From: Conchocele bisecta
Lineage: Eukaryota; Mollusca; Bivalvia; Lucinida; Thyasiridae
NCBI GenBank assembly: GCA_029237695.1
Contig: CM055265.1
Coordinates: forward strand, 77,680,447 to 77,744,446
Direction of reading: 5' to 3'
Length of the DNA stretch: 64,000 nucleotides
Shown here in pieces: positions 22,831 to 34,614 of the stretch. The notes beneath the pieces are model-generated. The model worked only from the letters and a program-made list of their open reading frames with translations, had not been told where the DNA came from and made no database searches. The translations under genes and the position numbers were made by a program. Position 1 is the first letter of the stretch. Each line of letters opens with the position of its first letter.

Positions 22831-23012
22831 AGAGCTCCAGTTAAGGTGCGTAATTTTATCAATTTGGGGTGAAATTTTGTCAACTCTTCTGTCAAAAATG
22901 GCAAATTGGGAGTGTTTTAGAATCTTCTCGATTCTAAAGCACTCACAACCTGCCATTTTTGATGGAGAAATAAGAAAGTTACCCCCAAATTACGCACTTT
23001 AACTGGAGCTCT
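22831..23012. repeat. MITE, GAGCTCCAGTTAAGG subfamily, copy 1
   Basis: Inverted ends AGAGCTCCAGTTAAGGTGCG / GCACTTTAACTGGAGCTCT; the interior palindrome has AAAAATGGCAAATTGGGAG and its complement. A sister copy lies at 56270-56460. The T-run at 22706-22717 just outside is separate. Confidence 0.88.
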
Positions 23013-23147
23013 GAAAGGGTTAATGGGCCATTGACTCAGAAGAGTATCATTTAGATGATATAATGTGTGGTCTGCTGAAACATAACATGGCGTGTCCATT
23101 ACGTTCACAGAAAGGTAATATACAGTGTTGTGCCTAGGCCTCAGTTC

Positions 23148-23435
23148 TATGGAGCGCCAAATGATCTACATAAACTCAAATAATTAAGGCTAGCTCTAAA
23201 TAATAAGACCTAGCATTAAATATTAGAGCTAGCTCCAAATCATTTGGAGCTAGCTCTAAATATTTAATGCTAGCTCTCATTTAGAGCTAGCAAGAATTAT
23301 TTGAGTTTAGATTTGGCATGTAGATTTGGCGTTCCAGGAAAGCCAAATCTATATAAAATCAAATAATTAATGCTAGCTCTAAACATTTAATGCTAGCTCT
23401 AATTATTTGAGTTTATGTAGATTTGGCGTTCCATA
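23148..23435. repeat. MITE built from repeated GCTAGCTCTAAATATTTAATG motifs
   Basis: Inverted ends TATGGA.CGCCAAAT / ATTTGGCGTTCCATA enclose a dense series of AGAGCTAGC and GCTAGCTCT motifs separated by AT-rich spacers in alternating orientation. A second GCGTTCC..AAAGCCAAAT junction near 23330 suggests two head-to-tail copies. No similar unit is seen elsewhere in the window. Confidence 0.75.
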
Positions 23436-23439
23436 CAGT

Positions 23440-23751
23440 TCAGATATTGTGCCCTTTCCCCATTAATGGTTAATATAGGAATGAATGGCCTTTTTGTGGA
23501 ATTTATCGGGGTATAAACTTGGAAAAGTCGTGGGAATACTGGACGAAGGCCGGAAGGCCTCGTCCAGTATTCCCGCGACTTTTCCAAGTTTATATCCCCG
23601 ATAAATTCAACAAAAAAGCCATTCATTCCTTATAATTCCAGCATTTGAAATAAATTCATCAAGAAAATGTGTTTATTTTCCGTTTTCCGTAAGAATTATT
23701 TTAACTGCGCCCGACGGTTACGGAAAGTAGTTCAGCATTGGAGTTTACTGG
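23440..23751. repeat. Fold-back repeat, left part, split by a TIR element
   Basis: Long palindrome around 23485-23625: GGAATTTATCGGGGTATAAA...GGAAAAGTCG and its complement. The same palindrome, inverted, lies at 55210-55390. The sequence after it (AGTTTACTGG) resumes at 27701 with ACTGGGATATAAATTTTGGA, so the 3.95-kb element landed inside this repeat. Confidence 0.85.
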
Positions 23752-24735
23752 CAGGGCTGTACAAATTGATTTTTTAGCCACTTGTCCCGGACAAGTGACT
23801 TGACAAAAGTGACTTGCCCGGACTTGTCCCGGAAAATATAATTTTCAGGGCAAGTAATTTTGAAAAAGTGACTTGTCCTCGTAAGATTTCTTATACGAAA
23901 CTGTCCCAAAACAAAAACTATTATCATAGTTGTTTAATATAATACAATTGAGCACTTGGCACATATACATATTATATTAAATATCTATAATAATAAACAT
24001 TGTATAGTACATATTTATTCTTGTGGTCTTTTGTCACTGTGCCACCGCGGACATAACGTTGCGACAAGTGCATACTCAAAACACATTTATCGACAATAAA
24101 ACATAAAAATCGTTTCCTAAAATAATGAGAATCGTCTCGCGTTTTCGCGATCTCGCCTTTCGCTTTTGAAAAATTCGGATTAGTTTTGCTCATGCATCAT
24201 GTGCATGTGCGGCGTGTTTGCAAAACGCGAGATTGTATATGATAGAATTTTGCGTTTTCGTCTCCAAAGCTGGAAAACGCGAGGTTGCCACATGTCCCTA
24301 ATAGGACACGTACACATTGTCTTAGGAGACGATTCTCATGTGCTGCAAAAACATTTTTACGTTTTTATTAAGAAATAGAACACATGTGGACAAACATCTA
24401 TATTTCTTGACAACAAAAACATAATTTGACAAAAAATGATACTCGTCTTAGGAGACGATTCTAATGTGCTGCCAATACACGTTTATTGAGCAAAAAAAAA
24501 CATATTTCGATACGTGTTATTGGTTAGGCTACTGCATCGCATCGTCGACCTATACACAAGATCGTGAAAACGCGAGACCAAATCGCGAGGTGAAAACGTG
24601 AGATTCTATTGTATTCATTCCCGCATTTTCGCCTGGCTATCTCGCGTTTTCGAGACCGCGATGTCGCGTTTTCGCCTCGGCCTTTTCACAATGTCGCCTT
24701 CCGCTTTTGGAAATACTTTTGTTCAAGTCATTATG

Positions 24736-24983
24736 CAGGCCCGTAGCCTGGGGGGGGGGGGTGGGGTCGTAGCGGTCGGACAACGCCCCACCCCACCCCC
24801 CACCCAGCCTCGGCTGTTGCGGAGAATGCAGGAAATTGCATTTCAGACCACCCACCTATATTTCAAATTTTCCCGGTGGGGGGGGGGCATGCCGCCGGAC
24901 CCCCTAGATATCCCAGGCCCCTTGTGCCTTCGAAACGACCCCCCCCCCCTTCCCCCCTTCAAACAGGTCTGGCTACGGGCCTG
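24736..24983. repeat. Nested short TIR element, CAGGCCCGTAGCC ends
   Basis: 248 bp with ends CAGGCCCGTAGCC / GGCTACGGGCCTG and G/C homopolymer runs inside. A truncated copy at the matching place in the other large element (from 53220) shows it was already present before that element spread. The ends look hAT-like; no clean target duplication is visible. Confidence 0.85.
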
Positions 24984-27073
24984 TAATATGTGTGTGTAGA
25001 ATGCATGCGTGTTGAAATTGAGTTTTGCGCATACATTACATGTACGTACGTACGTAGAATGCAATTCGAACTAGCATGCTTTATATGCATGTACGTACTA
25101 GAACGCAAATCCAACACGCATGCTGTCTACACATGCATGGGCAAATCGTATTAACAAAAGCGGAAGGTGAGATCGAGATCGCAAAAACGCGAGATTGTAA
25201 CAAAAAAGAATGAAAAGTCATGCAGAGCATGATGTTATTAGCCGATCAAATCAGGGTAAAGTGCATCGAACATATGTAGGTGTCTCTGGTAACATTGTCA
25301 ATGGTAAACTATTTTCGACCACAGTTCTGTACCCAGCGTTGACATTTTTCTCGATTTTGTGCAGGTTTTGGAAACCCGTTCCCAAATCCATCCAATAGCA
25401 GCAATGCCATAGCAGCAATGTTTTGTTTCACCATTATGTTGCGAAATATTCCAGCGTAACACCTGTACTGTATGCTCTATTTATCTACAAATTACACTCC
25501 GCAATACACAAAGTTGTAGTCACTGTGTGTGTGTTTGTCCGAATTCTGTGGCAGCATGCGAGTGGGCGGAGCTACCAGGGCTATATATATCTAGCGGTTA
25601 CAGTATCATCTAAAAATAGACGCAAGCTCCTGCGTATTCAGGCACATGCCCAGATTGGCCTAATGTGCCCCATCCGTGATTTTTTGCGCGATGTCGGGCG
25701 CAAGACAATCAATAATTTGCGGCATTGACAATAATTAAGGGGGATTGCCGCAATCGCGCGTGCTGGATGCATCCCTGCCATCCCTGCATGATACGTAAAC
25801 AAATCAAAGTTGGCTATGAAGGGCAATTCTTCGTTTTGATTGGTGTAAAATTTTGTGAATATTAACTAGCGTCAAATGACGCGCATACGCGATTCAATGG
25901 GATAAACCCGAGATGCTGGGATAAACCCAAAAATGCTGGGGTTACTAGTAAGGAGATTTTGAGCAGAGTTCGATTATAAATTAGCCGAATAAACACATTT
26001 TACGCGATTATACGTGGCTGAAACTTGTTCTGTTTAATAAATAAAAGCTTTAAATTAGCCCAATAATCGGCGTATGTTGGCGTATATGGCCATTAGAGCC
26101 AACTATGGACTTCAACAACAATAACTTCCGGGTTAAATCTCTTCAGGCGTTCAGCTCATTAAGTATTCAAAATTGTGTTATTTGGCTATAAGTAAAGTTT
26201 TAAACGGAGATAATTGCCAAAAATGCAAACTTTATCGGTTGATGCAATTTGGAAGTGATACAGAAAAATTCGCGTTCGTAGATTACCGAATAGCGGAGAA
26301 AAGGGTTGCTACAAACTTTTTCAGAATTCGATGGATAACCAACATATTAGCCAATCTATAAATAGATCGGCTAATAAATATGGCCGTACCCAATCCCCAA
26401 TTAGCACATTTGTGATATATCATTTTCGGTCTAGCTGCACACCTGATGGTGTTTACAATCATCAGTTGCTAATCCAGTTTCACGTGCAAAGTGTGACTGA
26501 CCTTTAGAATTCTGTGGAAACAAACATACCAAAACCACGTTATGTAGTCGCTCACGTCATCGCATAGCCGATGAATTGATAATTACGCATTAGCTTGTGG
26601 AATTTCACATTTGTTTGATTTTTTGATAAAACCAAGATTTGGCAGCACATGAGAATCGTTTCCTAAGACGATTCTCAAATGTTGTCAAAATATGTTTTTG
26701 TAAAGAAATATCAATGTATTCGGGTTTTCTTTTCACATTTGTCCGATGTCTTAATAAAACATGTTTTGGCAACACATGGGAATTGTCTCCTTAGACGATT
26801 CTAATATTTTGTAAAAGAATTGTCACATTTGTTTGATTTCTTAGACCGTACAAACAATTGACAAATTCAGAAATCCACAACTTAATTTGTGTTTCTCGAG
26901 TCGGGTTTCATATGATGGCGAGGAAATACGATCGATTACACACCGTGAAAATCTTGTTGGAACGTAAATGTCAATTGTCGCGTAGGCCATTTCAGTTTAC
27001 CGCGCGTTACGTCAGCTGTTATTCTAAGTACGTATGGTCGCTCGTTAGGAGCATTTCTTTCCTTCGTTTATAA

Positions 27074-27195
27074 CGTATGGGTTGTGGCCTAGGGCTTAGA
27101 ACACCGACTTCCAATCTGGAGGTTGTGGGTTCAAACATCGCCTTGGGAATCAAACATACCTTCATAGATATCTCCCATTCATTTCATTTTTTTCG
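27074..27195 (+). repeat. tRNA-derived SINE, family A, short copy inside the 3.95-kb element
   Basis: Reads ATGGGTTGTGGCCTAGGG, ACACCGACTTCCAATC and GGTTGTGGGTTCAAACAT on the plus strand, then TTCATTTCATTTTTTTCG. The same insertion is present, inverted, at 52160-52276 in the related element, so it predates their separation. Confidence 0.8.
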
Positions 27196-27705
27196 TTTAT
27201 TATGCCGCGTAGAAATGATAATTTAAATTAAGAACCTTAAATTCCATTTCCACCCCGTGAAGGAACATACATTTATTTCTCTAAAGTTAGGTCTCTTGGC
27301 CTGTTGACGCAGTGAGACGAAAACGTTAACATACATAAAAAAAATCAATAACCATCGATCGCCGTAGAATATTTTCGCTAATTCGCTAATTCGCTAATTA
27401 CTTTCAAATTCGATTGAATTAATATAATCAGGGTCGCTGTAGATTGCTATATCACTTTATTGCGATACACAGGTACTGTGTAACACAGTAGCTGCGAATC
27501 GCAGCGTTATCGATCGATAAAGTGGTCAGTTTTGGGATTAAGTTTATGACAGTCCGGTTCCAAAAAACGAGCTTGTGGCGTCGGGACGTTCTAACAGAAA
27601 ATAGTGACTTGCCCGGGACTAAATTCCAGCATAGAGGCACTTGCCCGAGATTAAAACCGACTTGTCCCGGGCGTCGGGCGTGCCAATTTGTACAGCCCTG
27701 ACTGG

Positions 27706-28296
27706 GATATAAATTTTGGACAGAGACTTGCTACGGACCAATCAAATGTTAGGGAATTGTGTAAATATTTTTGTGCTGGAATTATTGGGAGATGTTCACA
27801 TCTTATGAGCTACAGTCAGTTTAGAGGTGGGAAAATGCCACCCAGGTTCGCTCTAGGCATAATGCTGTATACAGACAGGATTTCACCTGTATGGGACAGC
27901 ACTGTACATTCAGCACTAGACTTAAAATAAATGGCTGGTCTCCCGAAATGTCTGGTGTGAACTTTCGTGACTAATTGAAGAAAATTAAATATGTCCGCCA
28001 TCCTTTATACATTGTTTACAATAGCTTAGCAAGTAAGCTTACTACGAATATAAACAGGGACCCATTTATGATTTCAATGAACTCAACAATGCTACCATTT
28101 TCCACTTACATGTACACATCGTTAAAGTTGAACACATTCATGTAACATTTGCTAATTAATGTCAGCTGTCAGTGCGAACAATAATACAAAGTTCAATTTT
28201 GCATTTAGAATCTTCATTTTCATATGAACTTTTGTGAAATGGTACACGTAGGACCAAGTGATCTACTATATTGAGGGTGCCTGTAACTGGCACCAG
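27706..28296. other. End of the split fold-back repeat, then unassigned intron
   Basis: 27706-27770 continues the repeat interrupted at 23751 (CCAATCAAATGTTAGGGAAT matches the complement near 55060). Nothing further is recognised up to 28296. Confidence 0.55.
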
Positions 28297-28585
28297 TAGC
28301 CAACTTCACCAACATTTTCTAGCAAAGTATACTTTGAGGGAGCAATCATTTATTTTTCCTGAAATGCATTATTTCATATAGAACTAATGACTGCATATAT
28401 TTGAGGATTAAAAGTATGCAGAATTATTATACTGAATTTATTACATTATCACAGCCAAAATGGCTGTGATAATGTAATACATTCAGCATAATAAAAATTA
28501 ATAAATTTATCCTTAAATTGAAAATTTCTCCCTCAAAGTATACTTTGCTAGATAAGTATACTTTGCAATTTTTATGAAATCGGCT
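28297..28585. repeat. Palindromic MITE, TAGCC...GCAAAGTATAC family, copy A
   Basis: Ends TAGCCAACTTCACCAACA / ATGAAATCGGCTA; next come TCTAGCAAAGTATACTTTG and its complement, and a perfect centre TTACATTATCACAGCCA / TGGCTGTGATAATGTAA. Other copies: 28915, 29432, 38042 and 57730. Confidence 0.88.
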
Positions 28586-29226
28586 ATTGAGCTCCAGGTA
28601 TGTTTTGTATCTAAAGAGTATCATACTCCCAGATTTCAAATTCCATGTGTATATTACTTTTACAAATGTGTTATTGATTTTTTTCCTTATTAAATAGGGA
28701 ACAAAAGATAAAAATTAAAACAAATTTAAAATTTCACTTATTTGAGATGCAAAAAGCAAACACTGTAAATTTATTACATTATTTTCACTACACAATTTGA
28801 AAATAAATGCATATTTTCACATTACCACGAGTATTTTGTACTCCCACTTTTGACAATCAATGCGTGTTCTGCAAAAATATGTGCATAAAATACGCCAAAT
28901 ACGTAGCTTATCAGTAGCCGATTTCATCAAAATTGCAAAGTATACTTATCTAGCAAAGTATACGTTGAGGGAGTAATTATTTATTTTTCCCAAACTGCAT
29001 TATTTCATATAGAACTAACCACTGCATATATTTGATGATTACAAGTATTCAGAATTATTATACTGAATTTATTACATTATCACAGCCAAATTGGCTGTGA
29101 TAATGTAATAAATTCAGTATAATAAAAATTAATAAATTTATCCTAAAATTGAAAATGTCTCCCTCAAAGTATACTTTGCTAGATAAGTATACTTTGCAAT
29201 GTTGGTGAAATAGGCGACCGGAGCTC
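28586..29226. repeat. MITE of GAGCTCCAG type, interrupted by the next copy
   Basis: Starts TTGAGCTCCAGGTATG and reads TTTTGTATCTAAAGAGTAT, as in the 33.3, 46.8 and 50.6 kb copies. Its far end (AGCTTATC...GGAGCTCTG) is split by the MITE at 28915-29215. It ends about 12 bp from the exon 3 donor. Confidence 0.7.
28915..29215. repeat. Palindromic MITE, TAGCC...GCAAAGTATAC family, copy B (nested)
   Basis: Same order as copy A with a perfect CACAGCCAAATTGGCTGTG centre. It lies inside the preceding GAGCTCCAG-type MITE and 23 bp from the exon 3 donor. Confidence 0.85.
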
Positions 29227-29237
29227 TGTATACGTAC

Positions 29238-29340
29238 CTTTCTCCTCTATCATACGGGGTCCTGTCGTGTGATGAATGACCACCTCGGCCCCCTCTATCT
29301 GATCGTGACCCGCGTCTTCCTTCAGCTGCCATCTTCACAT
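29238..29340 (-). CDS. NCOA5: NCOA5 orthologue, exon 3 (end of RRM, Gly/Arg-rich)
   Basis: Acceptor CATTAACAG precedes 29340 and donor GTACGT follows 29238. The split codon G|AT gives Asp, then VKMAAEGRRGSRSDRGGRGG and HSSHDRTPYDRGER. DVKMAAE is the last beta-strand of an RRM as in hnRNP C/RALY-like proteins (DIN.A.E), and the rest is an RGG-like stretch suited to RNA binding. The ATG inside this exon could be mistaken for a start, but the preceding exons join it in frame. It is 103 nt and ends in phase 2. Confidence 0.88.
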
Positions 29341-29431
29341 CTGTTAATGATACAACGGGCGAGAATTACATACATGTAGAGTTTATTCAACTAGCATTTT
29401 GAAATACCAGATTTATTTCTCTGAGACATCT

Positions 29432-29580
29432 GTAGCTTATTTTACCAACATTGCAAAGTATACTTATCTAGCAAAGTATACTTTGAGGGAGAAATTTTCA
29501 ATTTCAGGATACATTTATTATTTTTTATTATACTGTATTTATTACATTATCACAGCCACTTTAGCTTTGGCTGTGATGGA
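29432..29580. repeat. Palindromic MITE, TAGCC...GCAAAGTATAC family, half copy C
   Basis: Reads TAGCTTATTTTACCAACATT, the CAAAGTATAC blocks and the TTACATTATCACAGCCA arm, then stops just after the centre. It lies about 90 bp upstream of exon 3 in the gene's direction. Confidence 0.8.
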
Positions 29581-29952
29581 CACTGATTGGTTGATTTGAT
29601 TGAATGGGGTTTCACATCCAGTGTCAATTTTATTGATAGATCTATTGAGTGAATGAGGTTTTAAGTCCATTCAACAACAAGGTGATATATATAGTGATTT
29701 GATGAAGCACAGGAAATATGAAAATGCTGAATATTCTATCAATAACAGGGAAACACAGAATGTGTAAAAAAAGTGTAATTTAAAAAAATGTATACATACA
29801 ACCTTCTAATGAATACACAATGAACCAGACCACTGATAGTCATGTTTGTTCTTTCAATGGGTAGAAAAGAAATGGACACAAATATCACCATGATTGATTA
29901 TTACACCCCATAACATTACCACCCTATATCTGCATTGGGTGCAAGTACATCT

Positions 29953-30187
29953 GGGGGCCGTTTCACTAAACTTTGTACGACTAAAATGTTCATAAGTGCA
30001 AAATTATGATAGTCTGTAAATTTCACATTACCAATCTTTTCTTGTAAACAATTATTGGATTCACATTTATTGAGCATATGCAGCATATGCTCAATAAATG
30101 TAAATCCATCAATTGAGATTTCCAGACGATCCTAAATTTGCACTTACGAACATTTTAGTCGTACAAAGTTTAGTGAAACAGGCCCCT
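29953..30187. repeat. Fold-back MITE, GTTTCACTAAACTTTGTACG family, full copy
   Basis: GGGGGCCGTTTCACTAAAC / GTTTAGTGAAACAGGCCCC ends, a TTTATTGAGCATATGC centre, and CATTTTAGTCGTACAAAG arms. Confidence 0.9.
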
Positions 30188-30374
30188 GGTACTAATAGAT
30201 CTATGGCAATGTAGTGCTATTCCGTTACAGGTACTTTTGGACATTAAACATGTAAATTACCAAAAACAAAGCATAGCCAATACGGTTATTACATTTATTC
30301 TTGATGATTGTTTGAAATAGGCATGGTAAGTACATGTATGTATGTAGAATACTAATGCAGTGTCATACCGGGTG

Positions 30375-31640
30375 GACAAAAAACAAGAGGCACAAATGGG
30401 TCCGAGTTGCTCACCTGAAGTCAGGAGCAGAGTGTATGTCTGTGCCATCTTGGATGACACAATGACACTATTTTTTATTTTATATACATGATACATAACA
30501 TCAAGACATTCAGCAAAAAATAAAATTTTACCTACATTTGACACCCCAGGCCACGCCCATTTTTGTTATTGGGCCACCATTTTAACAAATCTAAAAGAGC
30601 ATTGGTCGTCGATAGTTCCTACAATGGTCCTTCAAAATCGGTTAATCAGTTCATGAGAAGAAGACATTTTAAGAATTTGTGCTATTTGTAGACGATGTCA
30701 TTACGCCACAACTACATTTGATCAAATCTGAAAATGATTCAAGGACCATAACTGTGCAGTTTGGCCAGCATTGGCCAAGCAGTTCATTAGAAGACATATG
30801 AAATATCTAATATTATAAATAGATTAACTTTCAGCGGCCATCTTGAATGACGTAATCAGCCGATTTCGATTTGCATCGAGCGATGGTCTCATCGATATCT
30901 TTCATCTGATACATGACATGACCATATACAGTCAAAACTGACATTTGGTCCCGATTTGATCCCAACATTTTTGTCCCCAGCTTCACCATTTGAAAGAGAA
31001 TCAGTGGTTAATCATTCCTACGAATGTTCATCAAAATTTGTCCATCGGTTTGGGAGATTTTTTAAGAATGTGTGGTATTATTAGATGGCGGCCATCTTGA
31101 ATTACTTGATGGCTCCATTTCATTAAATCTGAACATGTTTCACCCATAGAACCATAAACTATGAAGATTGGCCAGTATCGGCAAAGTGATTTGTGAAAAG
31201 ACAATTGAAACCTGTACATCCAAGATGGCCGCCAAAAGGTCAAATGGTTATCATTTTGTTACAGGTTTCAATTGTCTTCTCACAAATCACTTGGCCGATA
31301 CATATCATTGACATAATCATCTGATTCAAGAAACATTGCACCAGAGCGATCGTCTCATCAATACGTTTTATTTGATATATGAAATTTTACCAACCGGGCC
31401 ACACTCATTCTTGACCCTGGGGTCACCAATTTTAGCAAATCTGAAAGAGCATTGTATAGCGATCATTTCTACAAAGTTTTGTCGAAATATGTCTGGCGGT
31501 TCATGAAGGTGGCCATCATTCCTGTTTAGTTTAGTTTAAACATAGTTTATTGCATATAAGTACAATGGGCTTGGGCTATATCATTCCTGTGAAGTTTGGT
31601 CAACATCGGCATAGCGGTTCAGGATAAGACATTTGAAAAT
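30375..31640 (+). repeat. Dispersed element of AACAAGAGGCAC type
   Basis: Starts AACAAGAGGCACAAATGGG and GTTGCTCACCTGAAG and contains several degenerate ~430-bp units with GGCCACGCCCATTTTTG, GGCGGCCATCTTGAAT and GGTTCATGAGAAGAAGACAT. A short inverted repeat at 31193-31300 surrounds CATCCAAGATGGCCGCC. It is related to 18829-19775 and holds no coding capacity. Confidence 0.75.
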
Positions 31641-32038
31641 GTGAATGGATGACAGACGAATGGATGACAAGTAGTAACAATAACTCACTGAACATCAAAT
31701 TGTCATATATGTGTACATGTACATTAAAAACTATGCCAAATATTGAACTATAATTCTAAATGTTTCAGCTCAATAGTGTCACCTCCATAAAGTAAGAATC
31801 TGTATCCAAAAACAAAAGTACCAGAAATAATGACTGTGGGGTGATCACAATATTAGTGGCTGCTGTTAGAAATAATGATGCCAGTTGCAGTTTGCATTCA
31901 TTTTTTTTTTTGAAACTACAACCATTTTGATGGATACACACCAAACTAGAAAATGTGGTCTGTCGATGCACTTAGTGCCACTATTTCAGAAACTCTTACA
32001 AAAACATTGAAAAAAAATCAACAGACGGACGGACAATT
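31641..32038. other. No gene recognised
   Basis: Intron 2 sequence. ACAGACGGACGGACAATTAG at its right end looks like the microsatellite part of a hairpin-type element without its hairpin. Confidence 0.5.
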
Positions 32039-32300
32039 AGTTTGTTTGTTTGTTTGTTTATTAGTGTTTAATGGCCTATCAACAGCTAAGGTCATTTAAG
32101 GCTGGGCCAACGGGTTCGATCCCACATTTAACCTGCTGCATTGGGGGAAATATCCCAAAATCAGAACGGAATATTTACATAGAGAAAACTATATTCAGCC
32201 CTGAAATTAGAATAACCTGACCTGGTGCCAGGTCCATACCACACCAAAGTCACTTGGCCCCTTCCCCTAAAAGTAATACAAATAATTGTAATACTCACAT
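32039..32300 (+). repeat. SINE-like repeat, family B, best copy
   Basis: Starts (TTTG)n TTTATTAGTGTTTAATGG, then CTATCAACAGCTAAGGTCAT, a B-box-like GGGTTCGATCCC, TCAGAACGGAATATTTACAT and CCTGACCTGGTGCCAGG. Partial copies: 8366, 54755 and 62490. The 16-bp CAACAGCTAAGGTCAT is shared with SINE family A. Confidence 0.75.
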
Positions 32301-32617
32301 AAAGGGTATAACCAGATTCACATACCAAATGCCAAAGACATACGTGAGGGCCAAACCAGGTCTTCAGTCGGGATTCTGGTAAGGATGAATCCCAATCGTT
32401 AAATTACCCATCGTATGATCCCACCTGCCACCCACCAAAAATAGGGCAAGATATAAAAATATATCTTGAGAAATAAGGCAAGATATAAAAGCAACAGCAG
32501 CCGACAATTGTTGTGTGTAGCGGTGACCGTCTAAGGGTTAATAAACCAAAGATAATGCAACTTAGTAATGGAAACCTGGGACCGTGGTATAAAAATATAA
32601 GTTTTAATATTTTAGCA

Positions 32618-32695
32618 CACTATGAGGCTATGCTGACCCTGTGCAATCATCCCCAGGTGGGGATGATTGCACAGGGTCAGCATAGCCTCATAGTG
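32618..32695. repeat. Perfect palindrome, 38-bp arms, 2-nt spacer
   Basis: CACTATGAGGCTATGCTG... on the left is exactly complementary to ...CAGCATAGCCTCATAGTG on the right through all 38 positions, with GG between. It is GC-richer than its surroundings. Open frames on both strands here are caused by the palindrome. No second copy was seen. Confidence 0.95.
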
Positions 32696-32736
32696 CCACT
32701 GCAGAGAAATATATTGGTACATGTACTTAGAAAACA

Positions 32737-32935
32737 AGTCAAAGTGAAACAGTTTAACGTCCAAAACAACAGCTACGGTCATATAGAAACGTGACAACAG
32801 TTTAAAGTCTCATCCGACAGACCAGTGTGATGGAAATATTATGAACATACTTTTTTATGCCCTAGGCAAGGTTTGAACTCACAACCTGCGGACTGAAAGT
32901 CAGGTGTTTAACCTCTAGCCCACAACCCATCCCTA
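32737..32935 (-). repeat. tRNA-derived SINE, family A
   Basis: Minus-strand head GGGATGGGTTGTGGGCTAG, B-box-like GTGAGTTCAAACCT, body with GAGACTTTAAACTGTTG and CGTTAAACTGTTTCAC. More diverged than the 20.7 kb copy. Confidence 0.8.
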
Positions 32936-33060
32936 CATGTACTTAGAAAGTTGAAACAGAGGTTATATTGCTGAATTTTCCATTCATTCTGGCATTTTCC
33001 ATTAATTCTGGCATTTTCGTTTTTGGATACTGATATTTTTATTTTTTTTACTAACACAGG

Positions 33061-33370
33061 CAGAGCTCCAGATTATCAAAAGTTGGAGTACAAAATACTG
33101 ACAGCAACGTGAAAATATGCATCGATTTTCAAATTGAGTAGTGAAAATACTGTAATAAAGTTGAAAAATTTACTTTAGTTCAATTTAAAAATTCACTGAT
33201 TTGAGATGCAAAAAGCAAGCTCAAATCAATGAATTGTTAAATGCTTTATCATGTGTTCCCTATTTAATATGGAAGAAAATCAATAATAAATTTGTAAAAG
33301 TAAAATACGTATTGGATTTGAAATCTGGGGGTATAAAACTCCTTAGATACAAAACTTATCTGGAGCACTG
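33061..33370. repeat. MITE, GAGCTCCAG-ended family, TTGGAGTACAAAATACT subtype
   Basis: CAGAGCTCCAGATTATC at the left and ACTTATCTGGAGCACTG at the right. The interior TACAAAATACT.ACAGCAA and CCTATTTAATA.GGAAGAAA recurs at 46557 and 50584. Confidence 0.85.
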
Positions 33371-34614
33371 ACAGAGGTCAGACTAAAATGATGGAGCGAA
33401 ATTGTGAACATTTTTACTGAATTATCAATCATAGCTAATTAAATATGGCAATTTGAAATTGGGATCGGTGATGTTGTCTACAGATTATAAAACAAGTTTA
33501 TATGACTAGACATGAGGACAACTACCGTACATGTGTATGTCACCTCGCACAATGATGAAAACAATATTTGATGGGCATATGTCTGTTGTCTGTAATATGT
33601 TCCCTATATAATACATGTATGTACCTGTTTAAGATAACAGAATAAAATTGGACATGAAACACTTACCTCAACACTTTTTTCTCATAAAAACATGTTCTCT
33701 TTGGGCTTTGGGTCACTGTACTGACAGGCCTTTATAGTGGTATTGGCAAAAAAGTGTAATTTCAAGATGAGCCGGCTCGTGACGAGCCGTCCCATCAGGA
33801 TTTGCACTTTTTGCAAGTAATTTTCATAATTTTGAGAACAAAAACACCCCATGTTCATCAATGGACTGGTCTGAAAATAATTTTGTGATGATTGGATTGG
33901 TTGCAATATGAACATATTAAAATCCATTCCAGTTACTTAGGGGTGAAAGAGTTAATCTGCCGAGGCCCGTCTGTGGATGTGCAAAAACAAATGTTGGCCC
34001 TTCGCGCCGTCGATAACGTAAGCCCCTAAATTAATTCCTGCGTACGGGTCTGAAGACACACGGTCTACCAGTAGAAAACAGGAAACAAAAATAATGCTTG
34101 TACATGTACAATGAATTGTCCATCTGACAAGAACAGTAGAAACAACATGTGTAATGTAATGTAATGGTGATCATTGCATATACTAGCACCAGGTCAGTTT
34201 TATTGTAAGGATGTTATTGCCAGAAATTCATTCTAAAAGCAAACATTTGAACAAGAAATCAGTAACACCCATGGACGTACCCGTCAAAAACTTCAATGCA
34301 ATTGTGTAAGTCATTTGACCTTCACCTTGAACACAGGAGCCAGATGGGTGGGGCCATCCTTAAAAAAGTGTTTGTTTCCTGTAACCCGACCCAGAATTTT
34401 AGAAGTGGGTCGGTCGGTAGGCAATTTCTTTTTTTTTTCTGTCACATGACATATTGAATTTAAAAATTATTAATATTAAAAAGGTACAATATTTTAACAC
34501 TATACAAGTATGTCAATTGCTGTATGTGTTGTTGTATGAACATGTATGCTATTTAGGGCCAGAGATTATATTAACCCTTTTAACCCACTGTAGCACTAAA
34601 TTGAAGAAAAAAAA
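33371..34614. other. Intron 2; remnant of a CCATTCCAGTTAC repeat, no gene
   Basis: 33690-33960 (GATGATTGGATTGGTTGCAA, ATCCATTCCAGTTACTTAGG) resembles 22670-22830 and 45550-45715. A hairpin GAGCCGGCTCGTGACGAGCC lies near 33769 and resembles GAGCTGGCTTGTAACAAGCC near 8614. The rest is unassigned. Confidence 0.55.

Larger units (their letters stand above)
23752..27700. mobile_element. Non-autonomous TIR element, 3.95 kb, 5-bp target duplication (copy 1)
   Basis: Inverted ends CAGGGCTGTACAAATTG, flanked by ACTGG on both sides (23747-23751, 27701-27705). The unoccupied relative near 55085-55110 has the motif once, confirming the 5-bp duplication. Subterminal parts are rich in ACTTGTCCCGG and its complement. 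A shorter relative in the opposite orientation is at 51645-53955. No transposase is recognisable. Compared with the other copy it has extra blocks near 24290-24720 and 25210-26380. hAT-type ends often start CAGGG, but 5 bp is not the usual 8-bp hAT duplication, so the superfamily is open. Confidence 0.88.

Noticed and set aside
23972..24193. A frame shared between the two 5-bp elements (also at 53523-53729)
   Set aside because: Similarity follows from the DNA relationship; indels change frame and length, and no motif is present.
27452..27640. 62-65 codon frames near 27.5 and 51.7 kb that are alike
   Set aside because: They are the same subterminal part of the two 5-bp elements in opposite orientation, with an internal length difference between them.
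18829..31300. GGCGGCCATCTTGGAT words in the AACAAGAGG-type repeats as further copies of the Academ-like element
   Set aside because: The surrounding sequence and ends are unrelated to the 61-bp TIRs; the shared word alone does not establish relationship.
32513..32797. Near-identical frames on both strands at 32.5-32.8 kb
   Set aside because: Produced by the perfect palindrome at 32618-32695.
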